Source of the DNA: Diphasiastrum complanatum
Lineage: Eukaryota; Streptophyta; Lycopodiopsida; Lycopodiales; Lycopodiaceae
Length of the DNA: 64,000 nt
Assembly: GCA_029204225.1 (NCBI GenBank)
Contig: CM055110.1
Coordinates: forward strand, 20,887,426 to 20,951,425
Reading direction: 5' to 3'
Numbering within the stretch: the first letter of the stretch is position 1; each line of letters opens with the position of its first letter. Positions 9,736-22,047 of the stretch are shown piece by piece. The position numbers were made by a program, and so were the translations under genes. The notes below the pieces were generated by a model, which was not told the origin of the DNA, did not search any database, and worked only from the letters and a program-made list of their open reading frames with translations.

Positions 9736-10808
9736 GGCTGGCCAGTCCGTGTGCTGGCCAAACCTTCTCATGTTGGCCAGCTCGCGTGCTGGCCAGAATT
9801 CATGTAAAGAAGATATTATTGAAGTCGGAAGAACAATGAAAATAGTGATCTCACACACATTAGTAGACTCTATTCAATTATTTGTTTGGATTTAAATTTT
9901 TTGTAAGTGTTAGAAATGCTTTTTATCAATAAAAGTATTAAAATAATGACCTCAATTCAAAAAGTCATAACTGCAATATTTTGTTACTCTTAAAGATCCT
10001 ATTTAGTTAGATGAAGTTTTACGACTTTTACGGTATTTCTTAACTTTCTTTCAAGTTTATTTATCCTAATGATTACCAACATATCCATAAAAACTTTCAC
10101 AAAAAAAAACAAAAAAACAAAAGTTTGATTCGGTTTTCACAACGTTGTTTCATAATTGGTTTCATTTAAGACTGAACCTGGCTGGAAAATGGTAGTTGGA
10201 ATGTCATTTTGCTGATAACTTTCAACAAGGGCCTCGACCCTGACGTATCAGGATTTCATGACAAATTGTTATCATGCAACGTTGCAAGTAAAGTGAAAAG
10301 TTACGATATTTCACTTTTCAAAGTGAAAACGATTTTTATAGAAAGGAACCGAGATGCGATGGGCCCCATTTATATACTTATGCACTCACTTGGATCCTTC
10401 TCCCATCGCATACTTGCCACTTGGACTATTTTAAATGGTCAATCGTAAGCATCGTGAAGAAATGTGAACGCTTATCATTAAAACCAACGGTCAGGAGTTC
10501 AAATTGCGCGGTTTCTTTAAACTACGCAAGGTAGAAATTGTCGTCGGTGGCGTGAAGGTAAGGCTCCAGAGGCCAATAGAAGGGGCTATGGTCATGTGGT
10601 CCTAGGCCTACGACGTGGCCACCAGCCAATGGGGGTAGCGGTGACCCGTAGTCCTTGGGCCTTGCATGGCCCATGCCAATGGTTACAAAAAGCGTTACAA
10701 TGGCAACATGCGAGTGAAGTCGTTAGAGTTGATGGTCTAACCACCCAACGCAATCCAACAACAACAAAGAATCTCATACATGTGACCCACCCATGTGACA
10801 CATGCCTG
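9736..10808. other. AT-rich intergenic stretch with ctggcca repeats
   Basis: Four to five copies of 'ctggcca' or its complement lie at 9735-9796 ('ctggccagtccgtgtgctgg'). The rest is AT-rich and then moderately GC-rich sequence (10550-10720) with no recognisable gene. Confidence 0.4.
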
Positions 10809-10816
10809 CCCCCCCC

Positions 10817-10866
<50 letters not shown>
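10809..10866. repeat. Poly-C plus (CT)n tract
   Basis: About 19 consecutive C residues run directly into about 19 CT units. It is a simple repeat only. Confidence 0.95.
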
Positions 10867-10867
<1 letters not shown>

Positions 10868-12399
10868 GCCCTTTGTTCATATCAATTTTTATAATTATAG
10901 AAAGTTCTTGAAGCATATATTGTACAACAATTAGATTGCTTATAATAGTCTACTACAATGTTATATATGGACGCAATATAGTTTATTTTTTATGGATTTT
11001 AGATTTGCAGACTAAGGTTAAAAGTTAATTGTTCTGCTAGATTACTTTATAGTGAGATTGATTAATGATCTTTTGATTGATCTTGAATGTAATTGAAAAA
11101 TGAAATACTTTGTCATTTTGTTTCTAAGTGTTAATGCAATATATAATAAGGGTTTAGGGTAAAAGTCAAAGGGTCATTTCATGCATGTTAAAAAATGAAA
11201 AAAAAAACAAATATTTGCAGTTTAAATAGCAAATAAGAAACATTTTCAATTAATTTCTATCTTGAACATGTCATCTTCATGATAGTTTACATCTATCATG
11301 GAAAAGCTAAAATGATCTTTAAGTCATGGCTATGATGTTACACAGCTAGTGAATCTTAATAGCAATTAAAAAGTAACAAAGCACATATGTTAAAGTATGT
11401 CTTATACACTCTAGAGCCTATGCCGGATTCTTACATTGTTATTCCTTAAATGTCATCAACATGATGATCGATATTAATCATGTGTCAATAATCACGTGTC
11501 GATAATCATGTGATGCTCTACAATTCACATGATTATCCGACACATATTGTAGAGCGTTGAATTCTACGCATTGTTTACAACAACAATATTGTTGCAAATT
11601 TTCTGCCTGTGATTATCAACACACTGAAAACTGCAAGATTATCTAGGATTTTGTATGAGATTTTTGTTGAACCAATGTTTTATAAAACTCAACCTAAGTT
11701 GTTGGCAGATTCAAATGTCCCTAAGCTGACGCCACTATGTTAATTCTCATGTGAAAAAGATAGTAGTAGCGATCTCAAAAATACTACATGAACTATGCAT
11801 GGAGAAATGGGACACTCAATTTAATTGGTCCTTCCAAAGCCAAAATCAATCTTAAGAAAAAATTTCATGGCTAAGTAATGGATAGAGCAACACTTATAAA
11901 TATAACTGGGGACATAGACATTAATTTTACTATGGCATTCATGTATTGCAAGTCAACAATTTGTTATTGTTATAATTGAATGACTATTGAATGATAATTT
12001 ATTATTGAATGACTTAGTACATAGGTTTGATAATTTGTTATTGTAATGATAATCTGCTATTGAATGCCTAAAGACTATGTGTATGAAAGGCCTCAAATCG
12101 CACTCCTTAATTACTAAACCTTAATCTGCATATATGTAACCTTCACCCTTGAACCATTAATCTGTCTCTCACTCTCTAAATACAAGTTTATAGTCTAATT
12201 AAGTTAGTTTTCATGTATTTTATTGTTTCCCAATGTTTGATATAAAAACTTGATGGTTTTTGTTCCAATTTGTGCCTGTGTTTTGCATTTGAGGGAGTGA
12301 TTCCATGACATGGACACTCCCGAGTGTGCGGAACAACCCTTCATACATGGAAGGTGAGAGCCAGTCTGCAAGAAGGAGGAGGTTGAATAGGAAGCGACA
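10867..12399. other. AT-rich intergenic DNA with one hairpin
   Basis: No gene is seen. An imperfect hairpin at 11496-11543 pairs GTGTCGATAATCATGTGA with TCACATGATTATCCGACAC around an 11-nt loop. Short 'aataatttgttattg' repeats occur at 11955-12060. Confidence 0.45.
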
Positions 12400-14215
12400 A
12401 GCAGTGCGTAGGGTGTTGTTGCTTGCACCTGTTAGTTCGTGTCATTGAGGAGACGACATGTTCGATCGCAAGTTTGGTCTCAAACAACTTGCAAAGCGTC
12501 GAGCACATGTTGACTGTTAGTGTCAGTGGTGTGGGTAGTTTAGGGGGGGTTGTCACGCCAGAGCATGTGCATGGCAATGCCATGTATAGAACGCCAGAGT
12601 TGGAGTCCAAGTCGGAGAAGAAGAGTAGATTAGAGCGGAAGAGAAGAGCGAAGAGGAGGCTTCTCCCTCGCGGGTTGGAGTAGGTTTAGCAGGGTGTTCA
12701 TAGGGATGTAGTTGGTTCAGGCACCGTTGCAAGTATTTACGATGACACTCCTCTTGGAGTAGATGTTGGTTTGCTTGTGAGTGGGTTAGAATTTGGGGAG
12801 GATGTTACACCGAGCAATTTGGGAGTAGGGTTGATCACACAGGTCTACTTGCTTATGTGAAGAGTAGAGTCAAGAGAGGTGGTTTTGTTGATGTCTTTAG
12901 GTGCATATTCAACTTTTGTAAAGTCAAATATGTCCAAGGAGATGCGTAACCACTCGTCGTATAGGACACATGAGGCCGAGTCTAGATCAACTAGGACTAA
13001 AAGGTTGAGGCGTAGATATGCGCAAAGAGGAGATTTTTAGGTAGGGGTGGTCCAACACGTTGTGTTACGCCCGAGGAGGTGCGTAATCACCCGTCATATA
13101 GGACTCCAGAGGCAGAGTCTAGATCAGCTAGAGCTAGACGACGGGGGCGTAGATTTCAAACGAAGAGGAGAGCTCTAGATAGGCCTTGGTAGGTTATTTG
13201 AGGTGGGCAGATCGCTCCTGAATCCATCCCATCATGATTTGGGACGGATGGAGTTTGCATGTGAATGTTGTTCGGCCTTGCGATGGAAAACAGAAAGGAA
13301 TAGCCGTTTCTGTTGCATGAAAGACACGGTGCGTTTGCCTTTGAAGCCATCGCCGCCTTCTGAGCTATTTCGTTTATACACGTCCTCCGATGACTCGGGA
13401 GCTCATTTTAGGAAGAACATTTGGGATTACAATAACTCATTGGCATTTGCATCTCTTGGGGTGAATCTGGATAGATCCATCTCCAACTCCGTAGGCGGCG
13501 CGTACATGTTTCGAGTGTCTGGGCGGTTGTACCATCACATTGGTGGTTTGTTGCCATCAGATAGGCCTTCCTTTTCGTAGATTTACTTCATGGATGGTGA
13601 TTAGTTTCAGGTGGATCAAAGATTATCTTTGAACCCCGAGCTTAGGCGTGATGTTCTCTCTGTCTTGTAGAGCATGATGGCGGATGTGAGTCCATTTGCG
13701 CAACAATTTAAGAACGTTGCGCGGATCATGCGGAAGAAAAAAGGATATTCGTTTCCACATAGTATCAGGTTGTTCGCTGAGTAGAGTGAGCAGGCAATTC
13801 AATACTCCCACGAGCAATGAGATTGCGGTGTTTATACTTTTAGACGAGACCCCGAGTGACGGAATGCGTGACATCATACTGCATTCCATCAGGATGGCAC
13901 ACAACATCATTCGTCATATGACGCATTGTATTTTGTACTATTATTTCCATTTGGTACCGATGGGTGGTATCCGGGAATCCCATGTCACGTCAGAGATGAC
14001 GCACGTGCCGATGATGATGTCCATAACGGTGCACTTTTTGGTGCTTTTGAAGAGCATTTAGAGGGTAGTCACAAAGTTGTCACCGTTCGAGAGTTTTACT
14101 GCTATCATTTACAGATTCGTGCTGAGCATGTTTCACCAATCCATTTGGGTGGAAGGCTGCTGCAAGAGTACGCATGTGACATGATGACAAAGATGGTACA
14201 AAATAACATGAATTA
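12400..14215 (+). pseudogene. Decayed Helitron N-terminal region (Helitron_like_N)
   Basis: The order of short conserved blocks matches plant Helitron RepHel proteins upstream of the Rep domain. Three copies of a basic unit like YRT-P/H-E-AESRS...RLRRR lie near 12585, 12958 and 13090. Then come the block DLGRMEFACECCSALRWKTE (13231-13290) with FCCMKDTVRLP, NIWDYNNSLAFASLGV and VSGRLYHHIGGLLP; later LYFVLLFPFGTDGWYPG (about 13925-13980) in another frame; and VREFYCYHLQIR with GGRLLQEY (about 14090-14170). Stops and frame changes recur (for example near 13578, 13670, 13783 and 13820). No Rep HUH motif, helicase or CTRR-hairpin end is visible, so this is a fragment of a rolling-circle transposon. 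Confidence 0.75.
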
Positions 14216-14959
14216 CTACTATTATAAATTAATGTAGCATTCAACAAGAATTCAACCAATGTGCGGAATAAAATGAACAAGAGTAAATCAGACACACGAA
14301 TAACAGCAGACTAATTTGCATTCAAGATCAGACAAGATATGTGCGCAACGACTACAAAATCATCTATTGATTTTCTGATTCGCATGCAGATCCATGCAGT
14401 GCGTTGGCATGAGAGAAATACAATTCTCCCACGAGTAATGTCTCGCTTACTAGCGGATTTGTAGATCTTCAGATCCTATGACAGAAAACTTGTCTCGCAC
14501 GCAGGCGGACTTCTGTTTTGTATTTTCGTCTTGATTGCTTACTAGCATCAAACTACGTTTCTGTCTGTCAAGTATCATCCAGAGAGTATATAGTCGCTTT
14601 GTGTAACTTCTAGATTAGAGTAATTAAGCATCTACAACTAATCAAGAATTACAAGAATGGCAGATTAGCCACGACCTAGAGTGTATTTGCTGATGTCATG
14701 CTATTAGATCAGATATCTGTACTTATGGGTACTTGCATGATCTTGTTGGTCCTTTTTTGGAGCGTGAGAGCAGAAAAGGTTTCGCGACGATTTTCTTGTC
14801 GCGTCATTTGACTTTCTCGTCATCTGACTTTCTCTTGCTGTACCGCGAAAGATTCTCTTTCGCGAATCTTTTGCGTTCGTGTCTTCTCGTTAGGATGTTC
14901 GCGAACATTTTCGCTTCGTGTCATTTGACTTTCGTGTTCACGAACATTTTCGTCAGGCG
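14216..14959. other. 3' flank, possibly LTR, of the minus-strand copia element
   Basis: No gene is seen. This lies downstream of the minus-strand copia pol, where a 3' LTR is expected. It contains repeated 'gtcatttgactttc' and palindromic 'gttcgcgaac' and 'gttcacgaac' words at 14790-14955. I could not find a matching second LTR or clear TG...CA ends, so the LTR call is tentative. Confidence 0.35.
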
Positions 14960-17563
14960 GAGGGCTGAAAGCTAGCAAAGCTTTGTAAATAGAAACGTTT
15001 TGTTTCTTCAGCTCCCTCTCAAAGCATGATAGCTTTACGATCCCAAGACTGCTCCTCTGTCTCTCAAAAAGTCCTTTGTCCAGGGCTTTGGTGAAGATGT
15101 CAGCAACCATGTCTTTCGTTATGATGAAGGTGGTCTGCAACATCTTCTTCTCAGTTAGATCCTTGATCAAGTGGTACTTGATCGCGATGTGTTTCGTTCT
15201 CGAATGGAACACATGATCTTTCGTCATATGTATTGCAGAGGTGTTATCCATCTGCAAGACCAGAGGCTCGTTCCTTGTTTCGCCCAATTCGTCCAAGAAC
15301 TACCTTAGCCAGATTATCTCGTTGGCCATCTTTGCTGCTGCAACGTACTCTGTTTCGCAGGACGACTGGGCCACAATGGTCTACTTCTTGCTGACCCAGA
15401 GAACTGCCGCTCCTAACACGATGGTGCATCCTCCTGTGACGCTCTTACAATCGTCCTTGAGGGATGCCCAGCTAGCATCACTGTAGGAAAGCATCTTGAA
15501 ACCGACATCACGACAATAACACAAGCCATAATCCCTCGTTAATTGAAGATATTGCAAAATTCGTTTTGCAACCTTCCAATGTGTCGAGCCTGAATTCGTG
15601 CAGAATTGGCTCATCTTGAACACCGGATAAGCAATGTCAGGGCGTGTGTTGTCTGCAAGGTACATCAGCGAACCTATCAGCTTCTTGTAAGGTGTGAGCT
15701 GCATTTGTTCTCTCTCTTCCTCAGTCCTCGGATAATCATCGTTTGTCAGCACCATTCCTGCGAGCATTGGAGTATTTGCTCCTTTGTAGTTCATCATCCC
15801 AAAATCCTCTAGAATTTTCTGGGTGTATCTGGACCGGTGAAGGTAGACCTTATCTCCCTCATAGTCTCTTTCAATTTGCAAGCCTAGGTAACACCTGGCT
15901 TCTCCCAGATCCACGATCTCTAAATGTTTCGAGATGTCTATTTTCACTTCAGCAATTAGCTGCTCACTCTTGCAAAGTATCAGAGTGTCGTCCACATAAT
16001 ATAACCACAATGATGATCTGCCCATCTGTGACTCTGACATACACATTGAAATCAACCAACAATGGCTTGAATCCTAATGATTTCAGGGCTTGATCTTTCT
16101 TCTTGTACCATTGTCGGGCTAACTGTTTCAGACCGTAGATACTTCTATGCATTCTGCATGCATAGTCAGGAAGTGAATTCGAGACATATCTTGGGGGTTG
16201 ATCCATATAGACCTCTTCGTCTAGCTCGCCATGCAAGAAGGCTGTCTTTTCGTCCACAATGTGGATCCTGAGATCATAAGCTGCTGCATATGCAAATAAC
16301 AATCGTAGGGACGAATGCTTGATGACAGGAGAGAAGGTTTCAGAGTAGTCAATACCATATCTATGAGAAAATCCCTTCGCTACCAGTTTTGCCTTGTATT
16401 TCGAGACATCCCATTCGGTCCATGCTTGAGCTTGAAAATCCATTTGCATTTGACAGTCTTGCGCTTATGTGGTAATGGCTGCAACGTCCATACCTAGTTC
16501 TTCCTCATGGACTCCATCTCTTCATTCATGGCTTGGATCCATTTGTCTTTTTTCTGGACATTCAATCGCTTCCTTGAAAGTCTGTGGTTCGTCACTGAAT
16601 CCGCAGAACTCTTCTGATGTGGAAGTTGAGCTGCCTGACACGTATCTTGCTGACGCTCTTCGTGGTCTTGTCGACCTTCTAGGAGATCCTCCTGGGACAG
16701 CAATGCCTTTGTCTTTGTCTGCTCTGCTAGGTCCGGAACCATCATGGTTCACAGGAACTGTAGCAGTAGGCTGCCTCTCGAATCTTTCATCTTCAGATTC
16801 GTCACTCGAATGGGAAACGACTCGAAAATCTTCGTTTTCGTGTTCGTCCTCTGCTCCATAGTTGACATGATCGTTATTGGCCATTGTCATGCTCTCATCA
16901 AATATGACATCTCTCACTGTCTTCACAATGTTCGTGTCTGGCATGTAGACTCTATAGTATGACGAGTTGTTGTCATAACCTACCAGAAATCTCTGTTCGG
17001 CTTTCTCATCAAGCTTCTTTCGAAGCTTATCAGGAATGTGTGCATAAGCTGCACAACCAAAGATTCTGATGTGAGACAGGTCGGGCTTTCTACCCCACCA
17101 TAACTCGTGTGGTGTCGTGTGAGGGACACTAGACTTACTTGTCCTATTCTGGATGTATGCGACTGTAGCTACTGCTTCAGCCCACAGTACTTTTGGAGCC
17201 TTCGAGTAGGCCATCATGCATCTGACAGCTTCCATCAGGGTCTTATTCTTTCTTTCTGTAACACCATTGTGCTGCGGTGTGTAGGCTGCAGTCCTTCTGT
17301 GAATAATGCCATGATCATTGCAGAAGTCAGTGAAGCGATTTGAGATGTATTCGCCACCTCGATCTGTCCTAATCTGCTTCACTTTGTTGCTTGTACATCT
17401 CTCAGCCCAATTCACATACTCTGTGAATATATCAAGTGCTTCAGATTTATTTTAAATAAAGTACACTCTGGAAAATCTACTATAATCATCAATGAAGGTT
17501 ATATAATATTTTGAGCCTCCTACTGAGATCACATTGAAAGGCCCACAGATTTCAGAATGCACT
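14960..17563 (-). pseudogene. Ty1/copia pol (integrase-RT-RNase H), decayed
   Basis: Reading right to left, the integrase core comes first (CGPFNVISVGG near 17540, TFIDDYSRF near 17480, TDRGGEYISN near 17350, PQHNGVTERKN near 17260). The reverse transcriptase follows, with KLVAKGFSHRYGIDYSETFS (about 16330-16390), FLHGELDEEVYMDQP and YYVDDTLIL (about 15990). RNase H follows (SYSDASWA near 15470, then DMVADIFTKAL near 15080). Several frame breaks occur (about 16030, 16450, 15380 and 15296). Gag, protease and the integrase zinc-binding region are absent, because a second copia element was inserted at 17563/17564 and the far side has been lost. Confidence 0.85.
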
Positions 17564-18263
17564 TGTGAAAGTACTGTACTTTAGGACCATAAATGGGTCT
17601 ACAAAAGATCCACAAGAGTGATTGGATGTTTGTTTAACAATCTATCAAAAAACTAGACACAAGAAAGTTGATATAGATTGGCAATTTGACAAAGAACAAG
17701 CATTAACAATCAAAATCGTTGATAAACATTGAAATCCGAGCCCACACATGTGTACTACAGGCTGTAGTACGGCCTTCAACCTCAGAAACAAGTAGAAATT
17801 GATTTGGCTTCATTTGGATCACAAAAACTCAATGTACATAGTGAACTAGCTTGAGATTGCCAATGAGCTCCAAAATTTTTTATCTTCTCACTATGGGAGC
17901 TTGGAATACATAGCAAATTCGACTTCCTTCTTGAAGTTAGGTGGATTTCCAGCATGTAATAAGGAAGTTAACTCACCCTTCTTGCCCTAAAATAAAACCC
18001 TAGCCTAGATCCTAGAGTTATGCTTGGTAGGTAGCCAGTTGGTCAAATTTTCACTTTAAACTTAGGTGTAGGTCCTATAAAGTAGGGATGACCACCAAAT
18101 AGACATGACCAACTCTCTTGACTTGACCTAACCTACATTAGGATGGGTTTCCCATGTGGCATCATGGCCTCACATGTGCGGGACCCACTTGTGTACACAA
18201 TTTACACTATTCTACATGGTTTTTGATCAAGCTAGATTTGCCAATTTTTGGCAATTCTTCACA
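17564..18263 (-). repeat. 3' LTR of the gag-protease copia element
   Basis: The 700-bp direct repeat of 21389-22047 starts TGTGAAAGTACTGTAC and ends ...TTCTTCACA on the plus strand (TG...CA). It is adjacent to the polypurine tract. It carries CACACATGTG at 17743-17752 where the other LTR has CACACGTGTG, consistent with CpG decay. Confidence 0.85.
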
Positions 18264-18473
18264 CTCCTCCTCAAATTTAGCTTGATCTATCTACAACTCT
18301 CTTGCTAAATGAATGGATGCTTTTAGAAGTGTCTAAAAAATCTAGCTACAAACAAGGAACTTTTGAGACTCCAATAGAGAATGATGTCCATGAAGGATCT
18401 TTCACCACCTCTTAGAGGATCCCTTACAAGATGTTCCATAAATGTGTCTATATACATGTAGCACACTTCAAAA

Positions 18474-18911
18474 CTAAACATCATGCCAAGCCATGGATTT
18501 CAAGGCATTTTGTGCACTTGAAGATACATCAATTAAAATATTAAGTGCATAAATAATGTTGCCAAAGACAACTTGCCTTGCTTGATCCATATGATTGAGC
18601 CTTGATGGCTCCATCTTGATACTCAAGATTCTTCTTGGAGTCCTCGGGTCTTGAGCTTGATCCTCCACTTGACTTGACTCCAAAACATCAATGAATTGAA
18701 TAAGGTGTTGATCCAAAGGTGCTTCTTCAAGTTTACAGATCTTCCACTCTTGAAAGAACACATTTCCACCATTGACAAATTTTTTGGTTGAAAACAAGTA
18801 GATTCTACAATCTCTACTTGAAGAGCAAAACACTACCATTATTCCTGTCATTGAAATAGGATAATCTTTGGTCCTTACATTGGAATGATTATGCACAAAG
18901 CATGTGGGCAC
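18474..18911 (-). pseudogene. Residual pol fragment (post-integrase linker)
   Basis: This open minus-strand stretch includes IYLFSTKKFVNGGNVFFQEW, which resembles the conserved end of copia integrase regions (FD..KKF....DVVFDE). It then carries an acidic linker and ends in ...ALKSMAWHDV, resembling the few residues just before the copia RT domain. No catalytic motif is present. It shows that RT and RNase H were removed by deletion between this point and the LTR. Confidence 0.5.
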
Positions 18912-19343
18912 TCCAAAGAAAATGATGTTTCATCTTTTATGACTCTATTCAAACTATTACAAAAATAGTTATCCAATGAAATTGCTTTATCAACAACAAA
19001 TGTAGATTTCAAAGCATCCTATTTCATTGTCTTGTCATACAAAGTAATAAACACCATGAATTCTTAAAAGTAAGAAACAAGTCACCTCATGTCTACTACT
19101 ACTTTCCAAAAAGTATTTAAAGATAGTAGACTCTCCAATGCTCGCCACCCTTGCAAGATGCACACTTGAATGGACAATTTGCATGCAATTTGATGACTCG
19201 GCCATTGTCATTGAGGACTCCCTTGGAGCTCTCATGCTTTGAGGCTGATTCTCAAGATCTTCCTCCTTTTTATGCTCCTCCTCAATGCAAGCAAGGTCAC
19301 ACTTTGCCAAGATCTCCTCTTGAGATCTCCTCCTTTGCCAAGC

Positions 19344-20609
19344 TCATTCTTTCAAAAGCAACACTAGCTTCCAACTTAAACAGTCTTCATGTTTAAATCC
19401 CTTTGCAATGCAAACATCATTCTTCAAGATGAAGCAAACACCATGCTTAAAGTAGACATCCAAACCACTTTCTAAGAGTAGACCAACACTAAGCATATTC
19501 TTGGTGATTGATGGTACATAAAGGACATTTTCTAGATCCATGCATTTTGAGGATTCTAGACACAAAGAGATGGTACCAACACCATCTATCCTACACTCTT
19601 CATCATTTGCAGTAAAGACAAAATTTTTAGCAGCATTGAAAGAGTGTAAGGTTGAGAAAAAGTCCTTTTCACAAGACATGTGGGAGCTAGCCCCACTGTC
19701 GATCCACCAATTGTCTCTTGAATTGCTATTGCTTGTTGGTGAAGATGTAGATGCCATCAAGAATACATCTACTTCATCTTCCTCCTTCTCCTTTGCAAGG
19801 TTTCCTTGTTTGTCCTCCTCCACTTGTGCTCTTAGCCTCTTGTAGCATTCAGATGCATAATGCCCCTTCTTTCCACAAAAGAAGCATTTCTGCTTTGACT
19901 TGTCCTTTGAACTTGATGCATCATCCTCTTCTTTGGCCTCCTTTGGATGCTTCTTCTTTCCATTGGTCTTCTTTTTGCCCTTGAATGAGAAATTGGCTTT
20001 CTCATCACCATCCTGCAAAGACAAGGAACTCATCCTAGATTTTGCGTGGAGCATCCTACACTCTTCAGCCACTAATACACTGTGAAGTTTTTCTATAGTT
20101 GGCAAAGTGTCTTGGATGGCAAAACTTTGGACCAAATTTGCAAAGTCATCTCCTAGACCATTAAGGACAATGTGTACAAGCTCTCCATCATGAATCTTCT
20201 CTCCAATGAAAGCCAACTCCCTATTTAGAGACTTGATTCTGAGTACATAATCATGTGCACTCTCCTCACTTCTCCTCATGCTTTGCAAAATTTGATTTCT
20301 AAGCATAAGAACTCTAGAAGTGTTGCTAGACTCATAGATTGATTTTAAAGACTCCCAAGCCTCTTTAGCACTAGTACAAGCTGATACTTCTCTCAACAAA
20401 TCATTGCTCACATTCTTGTATCTAGCTAACTCCTGTGCACCTAGAGGTTCATCTTCAACTTCAATCAAGAACTCATAAAGGTCTTGGAGCACCAAGAGTG
20501 ACTCCGTCCTAACCTTCCAAATAGCATAATTTGTAGAATTCAATCTCTCACTAGCTTCTAGAAGGTATGCTCCAGCAGATCCCATCTTACTAGTGACTTC
20601 TACAAACAA
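19344..20609 (-). CDS. Copia gag-protease polyprotein, truncated
   Basis: This is an intact 421-codon frame; translation may really begin at MGSAGAYLLEAS, eight codons in. The N-terminal gag matches the UBN2-type copia gag (NYAIWKVRTESLL... AKEAWESLKSIYESSNTSRV). A zinc knuckle CFFCGKKGHYASEC follows, then the aspartic protease motif WWIDSGASSHM with its downstream LYVPSITKNMLSVG block. It stops in the pre-integrase region instead of continuing into pol. The product could still supply capsid and protease while needing RT and integrase from a related element such as the one at 27113-32973. Expression is unknown. Confidence 0.85.
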   Translation of the reverse strand: MFVEVTSKMGSAGAYLLEASERLNSTNYAIWKVRTESLLVLQDLYEFLIEVEDEPLGAQELARYKNVSNDLLREVSACTSAKEAWESLKSIYESSNTSRVLMLRNQILQSMRRSEESAHDYVLRIKSLNRELAFIGEKIHDGELVHIVLNGLGDDFANLVQSFAIQDTLPTIEKLHSVLVAEECRMLHAKSRMSSLSLQDGDEKANFSFKGKKKTNGKKKHPKEAKEEDDASSSKDKSKQKCFFCGKKGHYASECYKRLRAQVEEDKQGNLAKEKEEDEVDVFLMASTSSPTSNSNSRDNWWIDSGASSHMSCEKDFFSTLHSFNAAKNFVFTANDEECRIDGVGTISLCLESSKCMDLENVLYVPSITKNMLSVGLLLESGLDVYFKHGVCFILKNDVCIAKGFKHEDCLSWKLVLLLKE

Positions 20610-20640
20610 GAAATAGATTTGATTGATTTGAAACTCACAA

Positions 20641-20957
20641 AGGTCTCACACTTGTAGTGTTTCACTCAAATTTGATTTCTAATCCAACAAATGGACTTAT
20701 AATCACAGTTCTATCACTCCCTCACAAAGCTGAAATGAAGATAAGATGAAGTGAAAACTACTTTCAAACAAATCTTGCCAAGAAATGAATTTGATTGTCT
20801 CTAGAAACTCACTAAGGTCTCTCTCTTGTAGTTTTTCACTCAAATTAGATTTCTAATCCAACAAATGGAATTATACTCAGTTCTAGCACTCCCTCACAAA
20901 GTTGGAATGAAGATAAGATGATGTGAAATCTACTTACAATCAAATCTTGCCAATTTT
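20641..20957. repeat. Leader tandem duplication (about 172 bp unit)
   Basis: Two diverged copies carry 'ctaatccaacaaatgg' at about 20679 and 20851, and 'actccctcacaaag' in each. It lies in the untranslated leader between gag and the PBS. Confidence 0.75.
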
Positions 20958-21376
20958 GGCTACTTTTGGACAAAAAAATGACTTAATCTCTTTCTTCCTT
21001 CTTGGTGTACTTTCAAGACCCGTTTTTAACCTTAATAGGACTTGAACTCAGCCTAGATTAATTAGATTCCATGAAACAAATTCAAATCTAATCAATGGCA
21101 AATGATCTTGGTAGATTATCCTAGGATCTCCACCAAAAATTACACCAACAGCTCACAAATTGAATTTTTTTGGATCAAATGAATACCATGCATTAAATGT
21201 AGGTTTAGAGGTGCCCACACATGTGGATAGTACGGATTTGGACCCCTACCAAGTTTGGGATCAAATCTCCTCACCAAAATCAAGATTCTAGCTTGCCCTC
21301 TCAATACTAGTTTTTAGCACCAAAACTTGCTAAAAATGGATTTGCATTAGATCAATGGCTTATGATCTTGTACTTG

Positions 21377-21388
21377 GCTCTGATACCA
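21377..21388 (-). promoter_or_regulatory. tRNA-iMet primer binding site
   Basis: TGGTATCAGAGC on the minus strand lies directly after the 5' LTR. It is complementary to the 3' end of plant initiator-Met tRNA and is typical of copia elements. Confidence 0.9.
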
Positions 21389-22047
21389 TGTGAAAGTACT
21401 GTACTTTAGGACCATAAATGGATCTACAAAAGATCCACAAGAGTGATTGGATGCTTGCTTAACAATCTATCAAAAAACTAGACACAAGAAAGTTGATCTA
21501 GATTGGCAATTTGACAAAGAACAAGCATTAACAATCAAAAGCATTGATAAACATTGAAATCTGAGTCCACACGTGTGTACTACAGGCTGTAGTACAGCCT
21601 TCAACCTAAGAAACAAGTAGAATTTGATTTGGCTTCATTTGGATCACAAAAACTCAATGTACATAGTGAACTAGCTTGAAATTGCCAATGAGCTCCAAAA
21701 ATTTTCTAGCTGCTTATACATAGCAAATTCGACTTCCTTCTTGAAGTTAGGTGGATTTCCAGCATGTAATAAGGAAGTTAACTCACCCTTCTTGCCCTAA
21801 AATGAAACCCTAGCCTAGATCCTAGAGTTATGCTTGGTAGGTAGCTAGTTGGTCAAATTTTCACCTTAAACTTAGGTGTAGGTCCTATAAAGTAGGGATG
21901 ACCACCAAATAGACATGACCAACTCTCTTGACTTGACCTAACCTACACTAGGATGGGTTTCCCATGTGGCATCATGGCCTCACATGTGCGGGACCCACTT
22001 GTGTACACAATTTACACTATTCTACATGGTTTTTTATCAAGCTAGAT
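21389..22047 (-). repeat. 5' LTR of the gag-protease copia element, truncated
   Basis: It matches 17564-18220 but diverges after 'caagctagat' near 22047, missing the outer end. The breakpoint also removed the upstream half of the older copia element at 14960-17563. Confidence 0.85.

Larger units (their letters stand above)
17564..22047 (-). mobile_element. Non-autonomous copia element with gag-protease only
   Basis: A minus-strand element is bounded by LTRs at 17564-18263 (3' LTR) and 21389-22047 (5' LTR, truncated by about 33-40 bp at its outer end). The PBS GCTCTGATACCA (complement of TGGTATCAGAGC) lies at 21377-21388, and a purine-rich tract (plus-strand ctcctcctcaaa) at 18264-18275. Gag and protease are kept, while integrase core, RT and RNase H are almost entirely missing. 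The LTRs differ at many positions, so it is not recent. It sits in the integrase of an older copia element. The truncated right end removed the partner target-site copy, so no TSD can be checked. Confidence 0.85.

Noticed and set aside
9151-9858. Long open frames of Cys/Val or Ser/Leu/His repeats
   Set aside because: They are translations of (CA)n, (TG)n and (CT)n microsatellites, with no other coding signal.
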